Source: an uncultured Treponema sp. (GTDB taxonomy: Bacteria; Spirochaetota; Spirochaetia; Treponematales; Treponemataceae). From it: a stretch of 44,106 nucleotides of DNA. The stretch spans positions 1-44,106 of the forward strand of contig CALDWC010000101.1 in the NCBI GenBank assembly GCA_937923945.1, in the 5' to 3' direction. The position numbers were made by a program, and so were the translations under genes. Each line of letters begins with the position of its first letter. Position 1 is the first letter of the stretch. Positions 32,625 through 40,385 of the stretch are shown one piece after another. Below the pieces are notes generated by a model. That model saw nothing but the letters and a program-made list of their open reading frames with translations. It made no database searches and was not told the origin of the DNA.

Positions 32625-33842
32625 CTATCGCGGCTCAAAACTCTGCGTGATATGAACGATGCTTTGTGCGGCGTCCGCAAAGTCGGAAAAATACTGCAGC
32701 GCGGTAAAACCGAAAATCGCATCACCTAAAAGCTCACCGTTGACGGTTTGCGGCACAAGAAAACAGCGGTTTGTCTGCTCTGCTTTCAGTTGATTCCAAT
32801 CGCGGTTTAGCGCTTGACCGCCGGAAAGGGTAAACGCCAGCCGCGTGCCTGCTGCCGCTTCCAATTTTGCAATCGCCGTGTTCAGCGTTTCAAAAAACGA
32901 ACAAAGCTCATTGTGTTCGGATTGGCGGCGGCTGTACAGCTTGAAAAAGTGTCCCGTCCTTCCAAGGAGCACGGAAATATTCCAGTTCGGCTCAATGACG
33001 GACGGCAGCAAACGAAAAGGTGCTGCATTTTCCGGCGGGACACCAATGCACACATTAAGTCCTTCCGTGCTACCCGCTCTATCGCACGCCGAAAGCGGCG
33101 TAATCGTTTTAGTACCGGCGAGGGCTGCAAAAAAATCGGGTGCTCCCGCAATCACCGGAATCGATTTAAACTGTCCGATTACCGTACCGGTCGGAGCAAA
33201 GGGCGGCATTATTTCAGGAAGTGAAAAAGATTTTGAAAAGATTGTTTCATTTTCGTTGAAAAACTCTTCGAGGCGTTGTATATCTGACGGAAACCAGTAC
33301 GCTTTTTGGTAGCGGGATTCCGGTAAAAAGCACACGGCGTTACCGGTGAGAACCCAGCTAATATATTCGGGAAGCGGCAAAAATACATGCGGGGTGTACA
33401 TTTTCTCTGCGGCCAATTTTTTTGCGAGTAAAAATATCCGCGGTAAAAAAATTGAACCGGAATTTTGCAGACTTTCAAAAAAAGCCGTTTCCGCATCGGA
33501 AAGAAATAATTCGTAAAGCGGATTTTCGTTCCAGAGAAGTAGTTCATCGTATAATGGTGAAAACTTCGTTTCGGGTCCTTCGCCCCAATACGGACGCACG
33601 TTTGTAACCGAAACAAGCGAGGGACCGTTTCCTGAAATACAAATACCTGCAATGCGGAGTTTTTTTTCTTGTGCGAACAGCCGCATTTCTATAAACAATG
33701 AAAAAAAAGCGTGCAGATATTCGGCGGCAGACGGCTTTGCATAAACGGAAGCTCGTCTTTCGCAAAACACCGTACCCTTTGCTGAAACGAGTGCTGCTTT
33801 CACTGCGGAAGTGCCGGCATCACAGGCGAAAATACAGTCCAT
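32625..33842 (-). CDS. FGGY-family carbohydrate kinase, short form
   Basis: 405 aa. N-terminal phosphate-1 motif FACDAGTSAVKAAL (residues ~5-18), GICISGNGPSLV near 69, a central APDFFAALAGTKTITPLSACDRAGSTEG, and the adenosine loop LSGGQALNRDWNQLKA near 345, ending with GELLGDAIFGFTAL. FGGY kinases are usually about 480-520 aa, so this member is shortened, mainly in the C-terminal half. The sugar cannot be named. Its ATG begins directly after the prs stop codon (TAGATG), so both proteins are made from one message. Confidence 0.8.
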   Translation of the reverse strand: MDCIFACDAGTSAVKAALVSAKGTVFCERRASVYAKPSAAEYLHAFFSLFIEMRLFAQEKKLRIAGICISGNGPSLVSVTNVRPYWGEGPETKFSPLYDELLLWNENPLYELFLSDAETAFFESLQNSGSIFLPRIFLLAKKLAAEKMYTPHVFLPLPEYISWVLTGNAVCFLPESRYQKAYWFPSDIQRLEEFFNENETIFSKSFSLPEIMPPFAPTGTVIGQFKSIPVIAGAPDFFAALAGTKTITPLSACDRAGSTEGLNVCIGVPPENAAPFRLLPSVIEPNWNISVLLGRTGHFFKLYSRRQSEHNELCSFFETLNTAIAKLEAAAGTRLAFTLSGGQALNRDWNQLKAEQTNRCFLVPQTVNGELLGDAIFGFTALQYFSDFADAAQSIVHITQSFEPR

Positions 33843-35093
33843 CTATTTTTTTGCGGCGTTTTCCAAGGTTTTTTTAATAATTTCGCGGTTATCCAACAAA
33901 CTGCTCACCGAGTCGTGATTGTGCATGCGGAAAATCGTTTGAGCAAAAAGCCCCGATACATCGCTTTCGATGTACCATTCCCGTTTTTTCAATTCGTCAT
34001 GATACACGGCGTTTGTCCCGATAATTCGGTAAAAAAGTCCTTTTGAATATGCTTCATCAAATTGGGCGATTGCATTGCCGTTAAAAAGCGGTAAACTGAT
34101 TGCCGCAATTACTTTTTGCGCCCCTTCGTTTTTGAGAAACTCGAACGCCTTGAGGAGCGTGCCGCCCGTTCCGAGCATATCGTCCGCCAAAAAAGCCGTT
34201 TTTCCACGGACATCACCGAGCAAGTTCATCGTTACGATATTGTTTTGCTTTGCATTGACCGACACCACGGAATAGTCCCGTTCCTTATACAACATCGCAA
34301 GCGGTTTTTTTAATCCCGTAGCATAAAATTTATTTCTATCAACGGCGCCGCTGTCGGGGGCTACCACTACGAGGTCTTCCGTGGAATTTTCCGTCAAGTC
34401 AATAATTTTTGCAAGTTCACTGATAATCTGGAAGCTGGCATGCAAATTTTGTAAAAGGCAATCATGAAATGCGTTTTCAATTTCGCGCGAGTGAATATCC
34501 AACGTGATGATGTAATTCACATTGAGCAGTTCGTACACGTGAGAAAGCAAACTTGCGGTTAAACCTTCTCGTCCCTTTTTTTTGTGCTGACGGCTGTATG
34601 GAAATGCGGGAAGCACTAAATTGATGCTGTTCGCACCGGCATGACGGGCTGCATCAATTGTCACAATGAGTGATAAAAGGTTATCATTCACCGAAAAGCA
34701 ATGCTTGTCGTTTTCATCATTGACGGCAACCGGCGTATGATTTTCAACGTCCTGAAAAATATACACATCACGACCGCGAATTGATTCCAAAATTTCGGTT
34801 TTGAATTCGCCGTTTACAAAATAAGTAAACCGAGCTTTTACGCTGAAATTCGGCTTTGCGATTTTATCCAAACTTTTATGATTCGGCATTTTCGGACTTT
34901 CCAAATCGGAAGAAAAATTCAACTGACGGATAATTTCTTTTCGATCCATACCGTAACGTTTCGAAAGGCTCGTTAATCGCCGGTTAAACTTGGTCGCACT
35001 TAAGCGATCCAAATGCTTAATCGTTGCATCGGCAAAATTTTTACCGGCAGGACAGGCAATAATCGCTAAATTATTTTCATCATAGTATTTCAT
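33843..35093 (-). CDS. prs: Ribose-phosphate pyrophosphokinase (divergent, with N-terminal insertion)
   Basis: 416 aa, longer than the usual ~315. It makes PRPP from ribose-5-phosphate and ATP for nucleotides, His, Trp and NAD. An insertion of about 65 residues (LTSLSKRYGMDRKEIIRQLN region) follows the first strand. Core motifs: DVYIFQDVEN, FPYSRQHKKKGREGLTA (flexible ATP loop), ITLDIHS, VVVAPDSGAVDRNKFYATGL, and the PRPP loop AFLADDMLGTGGTLLKA, where the usual DDxxDTGGT has Gly for the third Asp. ATG 35093 is chosen as the domain start, with GGTG upstream and a promoter at 35128-35156. Confidence 0.85.
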   Translation of the reverse strand: MKYYDENNLAIIACPAGKNFADATIKHLDRLSATKFNRRLTSLSKRYGMDRKEIIRQLNFSSDLESPKMPNHKSLDKIAKPNFSVKARFTYFVNGEFKTEILESIRGRDVYIFQDVENHTPVAVNDENDKHCFSVNDNLLSLIVTIDAARHAGANSINLVLPAFPYSRQHKKKGREGLTASLLSHVYELLNVNYIITLDIHSREIENAFHDCLLQNLHASFQIISELAKIIDLTENSTEDLVVVAPDSGAVDRNKFYATGLKKPLAMLYKERDYSVVSVNAKQNNIVTMNLLGDVRGKTAFLADDMLGTGGTLLKAFEFLKNEGAQKVIAAISLPLFNGNAIAQFDEAYSKGLFYRIIGTNAVYHDELKKREWYIESDVSGLFAQTIFRMHNHDSVSSLLDNREIIKKTLENAAKK

Positions 35094-35127
35094 TGTGACA
35101 CCATTTGTATTTTTGATAATGGAATGC

Positions 35128-35156
35128 ATTATAGCACAATCGGAAGTTTTTTTCAA
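35128..35156 (-). promoter_or_regulatory. Promoter of prs and the FGGY kinase
   Basis: Minus strand TTGAAA (35151-35156), 17-nt spacer, TGC-extended TATAAT (35128-35133); leader of about 30 nt. Confidence 0.75.
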
Positions 35157-35189
35157 TAGTTTTTGAAAATGTGGCGGCAGTTTATCGAC

Positions 35190-35220
35190 AAAAAAACCCT
35201 GCAGCACAAAACTGCAAGGC
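35190..35220 (-). terminator. Terminator of eno
   Basis: On the minus strand CCTTGCAG and CTGCAGGG form a stem around TTTTGTG, followed by a T-run. It lies about 65 nt after the eno stop codon. Confidence 0.75.
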
Positions 35221-35248
35221 TTTAATCAGCGTTTCCGCAAATGTTTCG
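35215..35248 (+). repeat. Fragment of the modular repeat (right end only)
   Basis: AAGGCTTTAATCAGCGTTTC followed by CGCAAATGTTTCG. The first part is the right-end block, the second resembles the start of the palindromic block. Confidence 0.6.
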
Positions 35249-35283
35249 ATTATTTACGATATTACCGTCGTTGAATAATCCTT

Positions 35284-36588
35284 TTATTTTTCCAAATATT
35301 TCGCAAATGTTTTTGCACCGAGATAGCGGGCTTGCGCGCCGAGATAATCTTCAATGCGAAGCAGTTGATTGTATTTTGCAATGCGGTCGGTACGACTCAT
35401 CGAACCGGTTTTAATCTGTCCGGTTTCAAACGCCACGGCGAGGTCGGCAATAAAAGTGTCTTCACTTTCACCGGAGCGGTGCGAAATAACCGCCGTGTAT
35501 CCGGCGTTGTTCGCCATTTTGATTGCATCGATGGTTTCGGTAACCGTTCCGATTTGATTGAGTTTAATCAAAATGGAGTTGCACGAATGTTCTTTGATGC
35601 CGCGCGCCAATCGCTTGGTGTTTGTAACAAAAAAGTCGTCTCCGACAATCTGGATTTTGTCTCCGAGTTTTGCGGTTATTTTTTGGTATCCTTCCCAGTC
35701 GTTTTGGTCAAGCGGATCTTCAATCGAAATAATCGGATATTTTTTTATCCAATCGGTGTACAGCGCAATCATTTCATCCGCATTTAAAACCTTTGAAGGA
35801 TTCGATTTCCAAAATTTATAGCCTTTTCGATCTCCCGCTTCATACAATTCGGAAGCGGCACAATCCAACGCAATCATAAAATCACCGGAAGCTCCCGCTT
35901 TGTATCCCGCTTTATCGATTGCTTTTAAAACAAACTCCAAAGCCTGTTCGTTTTCAATGTTCGGAGCAAAACCGCCTTCATCACCGACGGCGGTAACCTG
36001 TCCTGCATCTTTGAGAATTGTTTTTAACGCGTGAAACACTTCCGCCGTCATGCGGATTCCTTCATGGAATGTTTTCGCCCCAATCGGCATAATCATAAAT
36101 TCCTGAAAGTCAACTTTGTTGTCGGAATGGCGTCCACCGTTGAGAATATTCGCCATCGGCACGGGTAAGGTCAGCGCATGCACACCGCCCAAATAATTGT
36201 ACAAGGGCAAATTGCGGGAAATTGCCGCTGCGCGTGCAAATGCCATCGAAACGGCAAGCATCGCGTTCGCCCCCAGTTTCGACTTATTTTCCGTGCCGTC
36301 CAGTTTCAGCATCGTGTTATCAATTTCCGCCTGATCAAAAGGATCAACGTCGGTCAGTTCAGGGGCGATAACTTCATTGATGTTTTTAACGGCTTTAGTT
36401 ACCCCCTTGCCTCCGAAACGGGCTTTGTCGCCGTCCCGCAATTCCAGTGCTTCAAACTCGCCGGTTGAAGCGCCCGACGGTACAATAGCCGTTGCGTGAC
36501 TTCCGTCAAACAAATACACTTCAGCTTCAACCGTCGGATTTCCCCGTGAATCCAAAACTTCACGTGCTACCACTACATTGTCGTTCAT
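35284..36588 (-). CDS. eno: Enolase
   Basis: 434 aa. Glycolytic 2-phosphoglycerate dehydratase. REVLDSRGNPTVEAEVYL at the N-terminus, PSGASTGEFEALELRDGD (mobile loop with Ser), GDEGGFAPN (catalytic Glu), the Mg ligands in ALDCAASE, SIEDPLDQNDWEG and GDDFFVTN, the catalytic Lys in ILIKLNQIGT, and ISHRSGESEDTFIADLAV. Normal length. ATG 36588 with GGAGG 7 nt upstream. A promoter at 36710-36738 predicts a leader of about 115 nt that contains a copy of the modular repeat. Confidence 0.96.
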   Translation of the reverse strand: MNDNVVVAREVLDSRGNPTVEAEVYLFDGSHATAIVPSGASTGEFEALELRDGDKARFGGKGVTKAVKNINEVIAPELTDVDPFDQAEIDNTMLKLDGTENKSKLGANAMLAVSMAFARAAAISRNLPLYNYLGGVHALTLPVPMANILNGGRHSDNKVDFQEFMIMPIGAKTFHEGIRMTAEVFHALKTILKDAGQVTAVGDEGGFAPNIENEQALEFVLKAIDKAGYKAGASGDFMIALDCAASELYEAGDRKGYKFWKSNPSKVLNADEMIALYTDWIKKYPIISIEDPLDQNDWEGYQKITAKLGDKIQIVGDDFFVTNTKRLARGIKEHSCNSILIKLNQIGTVTETIDAIKMANNAGYTAVISHRSGESEDTFIADLAVAFETGQIKTGSMSRTDRIAKYNQLLRIEDYLGAQARYLGAKTFAKYLEK

Positions 36589-36607
36589 AAAACCTCCGAA
36601 TCTTTAA

Positions 36608-36709
36608 AGAAGGCTGATAAATTCAATCGAGAATTAAGGTCATTGTTAAAAACTAAAAGTTTTTAAAAGATTACCTTTCAGTGCCTACCTTAAATAAAAG
36701 CGTTTCTTT
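36608..36709 (+). repeat. Modular intergenic repeat in the eno leader
   Basis: Forward orientation: GAAGGCTGATAAATTCAATC, GAGAATTAAGG, AAACTAAAAGTTTTTAAAAG, CCTTTCAGTGCCTACC and the final AAGCGTTTC. The palindromic and GCAAAG blocks are missing. It lies between the predicted eno promoter and its start codon, antisense to the repeat's forward reading. Confidence 0.8.
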
Positions 36710-36738
36710 ATGGTACACCGCTTTCGTTTATCTGTCAA
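36710..36738 (-). promoter_or_regulatory. Promoter of eno
   Basis: Minus strand TTGACA (36733-36738), 17-nt spacer, TACCAT (36710-36715). The start site would be near 36703, inside the end of the repeat copy. Confidence 0.6.
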
Positions 36739-36801
36739 GTAGGCGCATTTCATTCGATTAAAATCGGCAAAATTATACTAGAAAAACATGAATCTTTTCT
36801 C

Positions 36802-36830
36802 TTGACAAACTTTTTTATTTTTGGTATTCT
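36802..36830 (+). promoter_or_regulatory. Promoter of the outer-membrane protein gene
   Basis: TTGACA (36802-36807), 17-nt spacer, TATTCT (36825-36830); TAGGAGG precedes the ATG at 36867. Confidence 0.75.
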
Positions 36831-36866
36831 TTGGCTACAAATAAAAACTGTAGGAGGTTTTTACTT

Positions 36867-37685
36867 ATGAAGAAAAAAATTTTAGCTGTTTTAGCACTGA
36901 CATTGTCGTTTTCACTGGTTGCAGAAGGGGTCGGACTTGCAATCAATATTGACCCACTCGGCTACATGAATCATACAATTATGACTACGTACGATTCGGA
37001 AAAACTGGCTAACAATCTTAAGGATGAATTTGTTAATGCCGGACTTATGGGTGACTTGCAGATTGGCGATCAAAAGTCAAAAAATGTGTATAATGCATAC
37101 GCCTTAGGGTTGGATGTAACCTATAAAGTTTTTTATACGAGTCTTTCGCTCGGTTTACCGGCGAAGATGTATAGTTCCGGCTTTGATCCTATCTCAATAA
37201 TGTATCCGGGTACTTTTAAAGACAGTAACAAAATCGGCGGAACGATTATCCTTGACGGACAGCTCGGCGGCGGTGTTGACTTGATGAAAATTCTCAAAAA
37301 AGAGAATAACCTGAGCTTCTTTGTCGGCGGCGGTATTGCGGTAAACTACGTTCACGTCAAACGCCCTGTAGAGAAAGATACACTACTTGGTCAGAAACTT
37401 GCAAGTGCAAAAACGATAACTGAATTTCAAAATATTGTTCAAGCGGGTTTAGGATTGCGTGCAGGAGTAAGTTATTATTTTAATCCGAACGTGGGTATCA
37501 ATTTGAATTTTACCGATTCCCTCCACTTTATTAAACTTTATTCACAGCGTATGTTTGCCGGCGAAACCGTAGCAGGGTTGCAGTACAAATACTTTTTGAC
37601 AAAAGACGGCAATGAAAATAAAATGATTAAAAGGCAATTTGCAAACAACTTTACGCTTCGTTTAGGAGCCAGCATTAAGTTCTAG
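36867..37685 (+). CDS. Putative outer-membrane beta-barrel protein
   Basis: 272 aa. A cleavable signal peptide (MKKKILAVLALTLSFSLVAEG) precedes a chain with alternating hydrophobic/polar strands: AYALGLDVTYKVFYTSLSLG, LSFFVGGGIAVNYVHVK, GLGLRAGVSYYF, VGINLNFTDSLHFI, and a final strand NFTLRLGASIKF ending in Phe, the usual C-terminal signal for barrel insertion. No named family is recognised; an 8-10-strand OmpW/OmpA-like barrel is possible. Strong AGGAGG ribosome site, consensus promoter and terminator suggest high expression as a single gene. The ATG at 36867 is fixed by the ribosome site. Confidence 0.75.
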   Translation: MKKKILAVLALTLSFSLVAEGVGLAINIDPLGYMNHTIMTTYDSEKLANNLKDEFVNAGLMGDLQIGDQKSKNVYNAYALGLDVTYKVFYTSLSLGLPAKMYSSGFDPISIMYPGTFKDSNKIGGTIILDGQLGGGVDLMKILKKENNLSFFVGGGIAVNYVHVKRPVEKDTLLGQKLASAKTITEFQNIVQAGLGLRAGVSYYFNPNVGINLNFTDSLHFIKLYSQRMFAGETVAGLQYKYFLTKDGNENKMIKRQFANNFTLRLGASIKF

Positions 37686-37704
37686 CCCCATTGCTTGATA
37701 AAAA

Positions 37705-37737
37705 CAAAAGCCTGTTCATTACGAACAGGCTTTTTTA
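37705..37737. terminator. Bidirectional terminator between the beta-barrel gene and folC
   Basis: AAAAGCCTGTTC pairs with GAACAGGCTTTT around a short loop, with T and A runs on the two sides. Confidence 0.88.
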
Positions 37738-37766
37738 TGCGCCGATAAAATCTCAACCGAAGTTTT

Positions 37767-39104
37767 TTAAATCAGCTTTTTCGCTTCACCGACCAAATAG
37801 AACGAGCCGGCAATTAAAAGCGGTTTACGCTTTTCCGTTGCTTCGGCGTATGCTTCTTTGATAACCGTTTGAAAATCGTACGAAACGGTCAACTGCTGCG
37901 GTTTTCCTCTATAATACGTTTCAAACGCTTTTTGCAGCCGCTCCAAGTTGCTTTTTTTGAAAACGCCCGGAATGGTCAAATAGATGCGGTCAAAATCTCG
38001 TTCAAAAAGCGGCGCAAAATGTTCCACGTCCTTGTCTTCCGCACAGGCGAGAACTAAAACACCCTTTTCTCCGTTGTTGATCAGTTTTTCAAAAGTTGAA
38101 ACCGAAAGCGACAAACTCGTTATTGTGTGAGCACCGTCCACAATAACCGGCGGCTCTTTGCGGAGTACTTCAAAGCGACCGAGTAGCCACGCGTTGTGTA
38201 AACCCCGCTCTAAAACATCCTCGGAAATCGACGGTTCTACGTATTTTACGAGGGCTGCAACCAAGGCTGCGTTTTTTGCCTGCACTTCGTCTAAAAGCTG
38301 CAATACCGGTTTCAGCGGACGGATAAAAAGGCTCCCCGGTTTTGTGCTGCCGTTGTAGACAACCGTCATTTGCAAGCCGCTAAACGAAACCGTATAGTCA
38401 ATAGTTTGAATTACATCGGGCATGTAGAACATCGGGGCGTTCCGATCACGTGCCGTTTTTTGAAAAACGTGCAGCGCTTCGTCTTTTTGCTCAAAACAAA
38501 AAAACGGCACGCCCTGCTTGATAATTCCCGCTTTTTCAAACGCAATTTTTGCCAATGTATCTCCCAAGTACTGACAATGCTCCAGCTCAATCGGCATAAT
38601 TGCGCAAACACGCGGGTTTATAATATTGGTCGTGTCCAGCCTACCGCCCAGTCCCACTTCAAAGACGGCGTAATCAACCGCTTCATTGCGAAAAATAACA
38701 AAACTCAAACAAGTAACGACTTCAAACCAAGTCGGATCGGTTTTCGGATTTTCCGCAACAATTTTTTCAAAACCGTCCATAATTTCCAAATATGCCTTTG
38801 AATACGCTTCATCGGAAAAAAAAGTTCCCGCAAGCGATACCCGCTCGCGAAAATCCGTCACGTGCGGCGACGTGTACAAACCCGTTTTAAAACCTGCTTC
38901 CGCAAGGCAGCTGCTTATCATCGTGGAAACGGAGCCTTTCCCTTTTGAACCTGCCACGTGAATTGTTTTATATGCGTTTTGGGGGTTGCCGAATTGTGCC
39001 GCATAAAAGTGCATTTTTTCCAAGTTGAGTAAATCCTTTTTCGGATCCCGCTCAAAATTAATAAATTGTTCCAACCATTTGGTAAATATTTCCGTAGAAA
39101 TCAT
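37767..39104 (-). CDS. folC: Folylpolyglutamate synthase (FolC family)
   Basis: 445 aa. It adds glutamate to folates and, in many bacteria, also makes dihydrofolate from dihydropteroate. The P-loop is HVAGSKGKGSVSTMISSCL near residue 45; YTSPHVTDFRERV, FEVGLGGRLDTTN, HCQYLGDTLAKIAFEKAGIIK and VIVDGAHTITSL are Mur-ligase family motifs; the C-terminal domain includes LVLACAEDKDVEHFAPLF. No signal. ATG 39104 has GAGG 6 nt upstream and a promoter at 39122-39150. A four-codon frame (39101-39115) overlaps the start. Confidence 0.92.
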   Translation of the reverse strand: MISTEIFTKWLEQFINFERDPKKDLLNLEKMHFYAAQFGNPQNAYKTIHVAGSKGKGSVSTMISSCLAEAGFKTGLYTSPHVTDFRERVSLAGTFFSDEAYSKAYLEIMDGFEKIVAENPKTDPTWFEVVTCLSFVIFRNEAVDYAVFEVGLGGRLDTTNIINPRVCAIMPIELEHCQYLGDTLAKIAFEKAGIIKQGVPFFCFEQKDEALHVFQKTARDRNAPMFYMPDVIQTIDYTVSFSGLQMTVVYNGSTKPGSLFIRPLKPVLQLLDEVQAKNAALVAALVKYVEPSISEDVLERGLHNAWLLGRFEVLRKEPPVIVDGAHTITSLSLSVSTFEKLINNGEKGVLVLACAEDKDVEHFAPLFERDFDRIYLTIPGVFKKSNLERLQKAFETYYRGKPQQLTVSYDFQTVIKEAYAEATEKRKPLLIAGSFYLVGEAKKLI

Positions 39105-39121
39105 AGTAGCCTCATGGAGGC

Positions 39122-39150
39122 ATTATAGTGCCTTTTTGCAGTCGGGTCAA
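39122..39150 (-). promoter_or_regulatory. Promoter of folC
   Basis: Minus strand TTGACC (39145-39150), 17-nt spacer, TATAAT (39122-39127). The leader before the folC ATG is only about 10-11 nt. Confidence 0.75.
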
Positions 39151-39228
39151 GATTTCCGGCACTGCTTTGACATTAAAACTTTGAGGTGCGCGATTATCTC
39201 GCCTAAAATCTATAGGGTACTTTTGGAC

Positions 39229-39516
39229 ACGCTGATTAAAGACTTGACTCCGTTTAATCAGTGCCTTTGTTAGCACTTTGTATTTTCAGATACATAGTCT
39301 CCATTTTTATTTACAGGCTTTGTATTTTCAGATACACAGTCTCTATTTTTATTTACAGGCTTTGTATTTTTTGATGCTGACACACGGGGATTCTTCGCTT
39401 GCTCTCAGCAGGGTATTGGCTGTCATATTGAGGCACTGAAAAGTCGTCTCTAAAAATCTAACCCGAGTTTTTGAAAGGCGTCCTCAATTCTTGATTGAAT
39501 TAATCAGTGCCTCCTT
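39229..39516 (-). repeat. Modular repeat with substituted centre
   Basis: The right-end block is at 39229-39264 (CGCTGATTAAAGACTTGACT, then CGTTTAATCAGTGCC, forming a palindrome). The left-end blocks are at 39431-39516 (AGGCACTGAAAAGTCGTC, then an A/T block, GGCGTCCTCAATTCTTG and ATTGAATTAATCAGTGCCTCC). Between them the usual palindromic and GCAAAG blocks are replaced by a 42-bp tandem repeat and about 55 bp of unique sequence. With the flanks, the 39105-39689 gap has no supported gene. Confidence 0.75.
39276..39375. repeat. 42-bp tandem repeat, 2.4 copies
   Basis: Units start at 39276, 39318 and 39360 with CTTTGTATTTT. Units 1 and 2 differ at two positions; the third is partial. Each full unit contains TGTATTTTCAGATACA, a short inverted repeat, and ends in TTTTTATTTACAGG. 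Confidence 0.85.
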
Positions 39517-39636
39517 CGGGGTTTTTCATTTGCCGATTTTACCTAAAATATTCGAACAACAAGCTAAAACAGGTATTGCTGGAGAAGTTTCTCGCATTGC
39601 CGGTATTAAAGCGGCTAGTTTTATTGTTAACCTATA

Positions 39637-39664
39637 TTGATATTTTTATAAACTGGATTATAAT
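39637..39664 (+). promoter_or_regulatory. Promoter of the ABC transporter pair
   Basis: TTGATA (39637-39642), 16-nt spacer, TATAAT (39659-39664); leader with GAGG before the ATG at 39690. Confidence 0.65.
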
Positions 39665-39689
39665 TTATAGCATAATGAGGAATACGTAT

Positions 39690-40385
39690 ATGATACAAAT
39701 AAACGATTTATGGAAATCCTATGGAATTGCCGAAACAAAGGTTGATGTTTTAAAAGGCATTGACCTCAACATTGCAGCGGGAAAACTGGTTTGTCTTTTG
39801 GGACCTTCCGGCTCGGGAAAATCAACACTGCTTAATATTTTAGGCGGCATTGAACATATTGATAAAGGAAGCGTCACTGTTTTCAATCATGAACTGGAAA
39901 AAATGAACAACAAAGAGCTGACGCTTTATCGCCGTAACAATGTCGGTTTTGTCTTTCAATTTTATAACTTAATAAGCGATTTAACCGTTGAAGAAAATAT
40001 TCAAGTCGGACAATACGTATCAAAATCGCCGCTTGATCTTGACCGTTTAATAAGCTCGCTTGGACTCAGCGAACAACGCAAAAAATATCCGAACGAAATC
40101 TCAGGCGGGCAAGCGCAACGAACTTCGATCGCAAGAGCGATTATTAAAAAACCTTCACTCCTTATCTGCGATGAACCGACCGGGGCTCTAGACTATGAAA
40201 GCGGAAAAGAAGTTTTGGAGCTTATCGAAAAGCTTAACGGTGAATATAAAACAACGGTGATTATTGCAACGCACAATAGCCAAATCGCAAAAATGTGCGA
40301 TATCTGTTTACATTTACGAAACGGACAAATAGGAAACGGAGAAAACAATGAAACAAAAATATCTGCACGGGAGGTGGAATGGTAA
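39690..40385 (+). CDS. ABC transporter ATPase, MacB/LolD type
   Basis: 231 aa. Walker A GPSGSGKST at residues 38-46, Q-loop VFQFYNLISDLTVEENI, signature ISGGQAQRTSIARAI, Walker B LLICDEPTGALD, and switch His in IIATHN. The GxxFQFYNL and DEPTGALD strings place it with the MacB/LolD/BceA group, which drives mechanotransmission by FtsX-type permeases rather than bulk transport. The ATG at 39690 has GAGG upstream; an open extension to 39507 runs into repeat sequence and is not used. It overlaps the permease gene by 7 nt. Confidence 0.93.
   Translation: MIQINDLWKSYGIAETKVDVLKGIDLNIAAGKLVCLLGPSGSGKSTLLNILGGIEHIDKGSVTVFNHELEKMNNKELTLYRRNNVGFVFQFYNLISDLTVEENIQVGQYVSKSPLDLDRLISSLGLSEQRKKYPNEISGGQAQRTSIARAIIKKPSLLICDEPTGALDYESGKEVLELIEKLNGEYKTTVIIATHNSQIAKMCDICLHLRNGQIGNGENNETKISAREVEW

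Noticed and set aside
32814..33312. Frames of 136-155 codons antisense to the FGGY kinase
   Set aside because: They mirror the kinase frame and show no domain or ribosome site.
39276..39375. CRISPR array
   Set aside because: The 42-bp units are directly tandem with no variable spacers, and no cas gene is present.
39507..39689. N-terminal extension of the ABC ATPase by 61 codons
   Set aside because: It starts inside the repeat and runs through the predicted promoter; the ATPase fold starts at MIQINDLWK with GAGG upstream.
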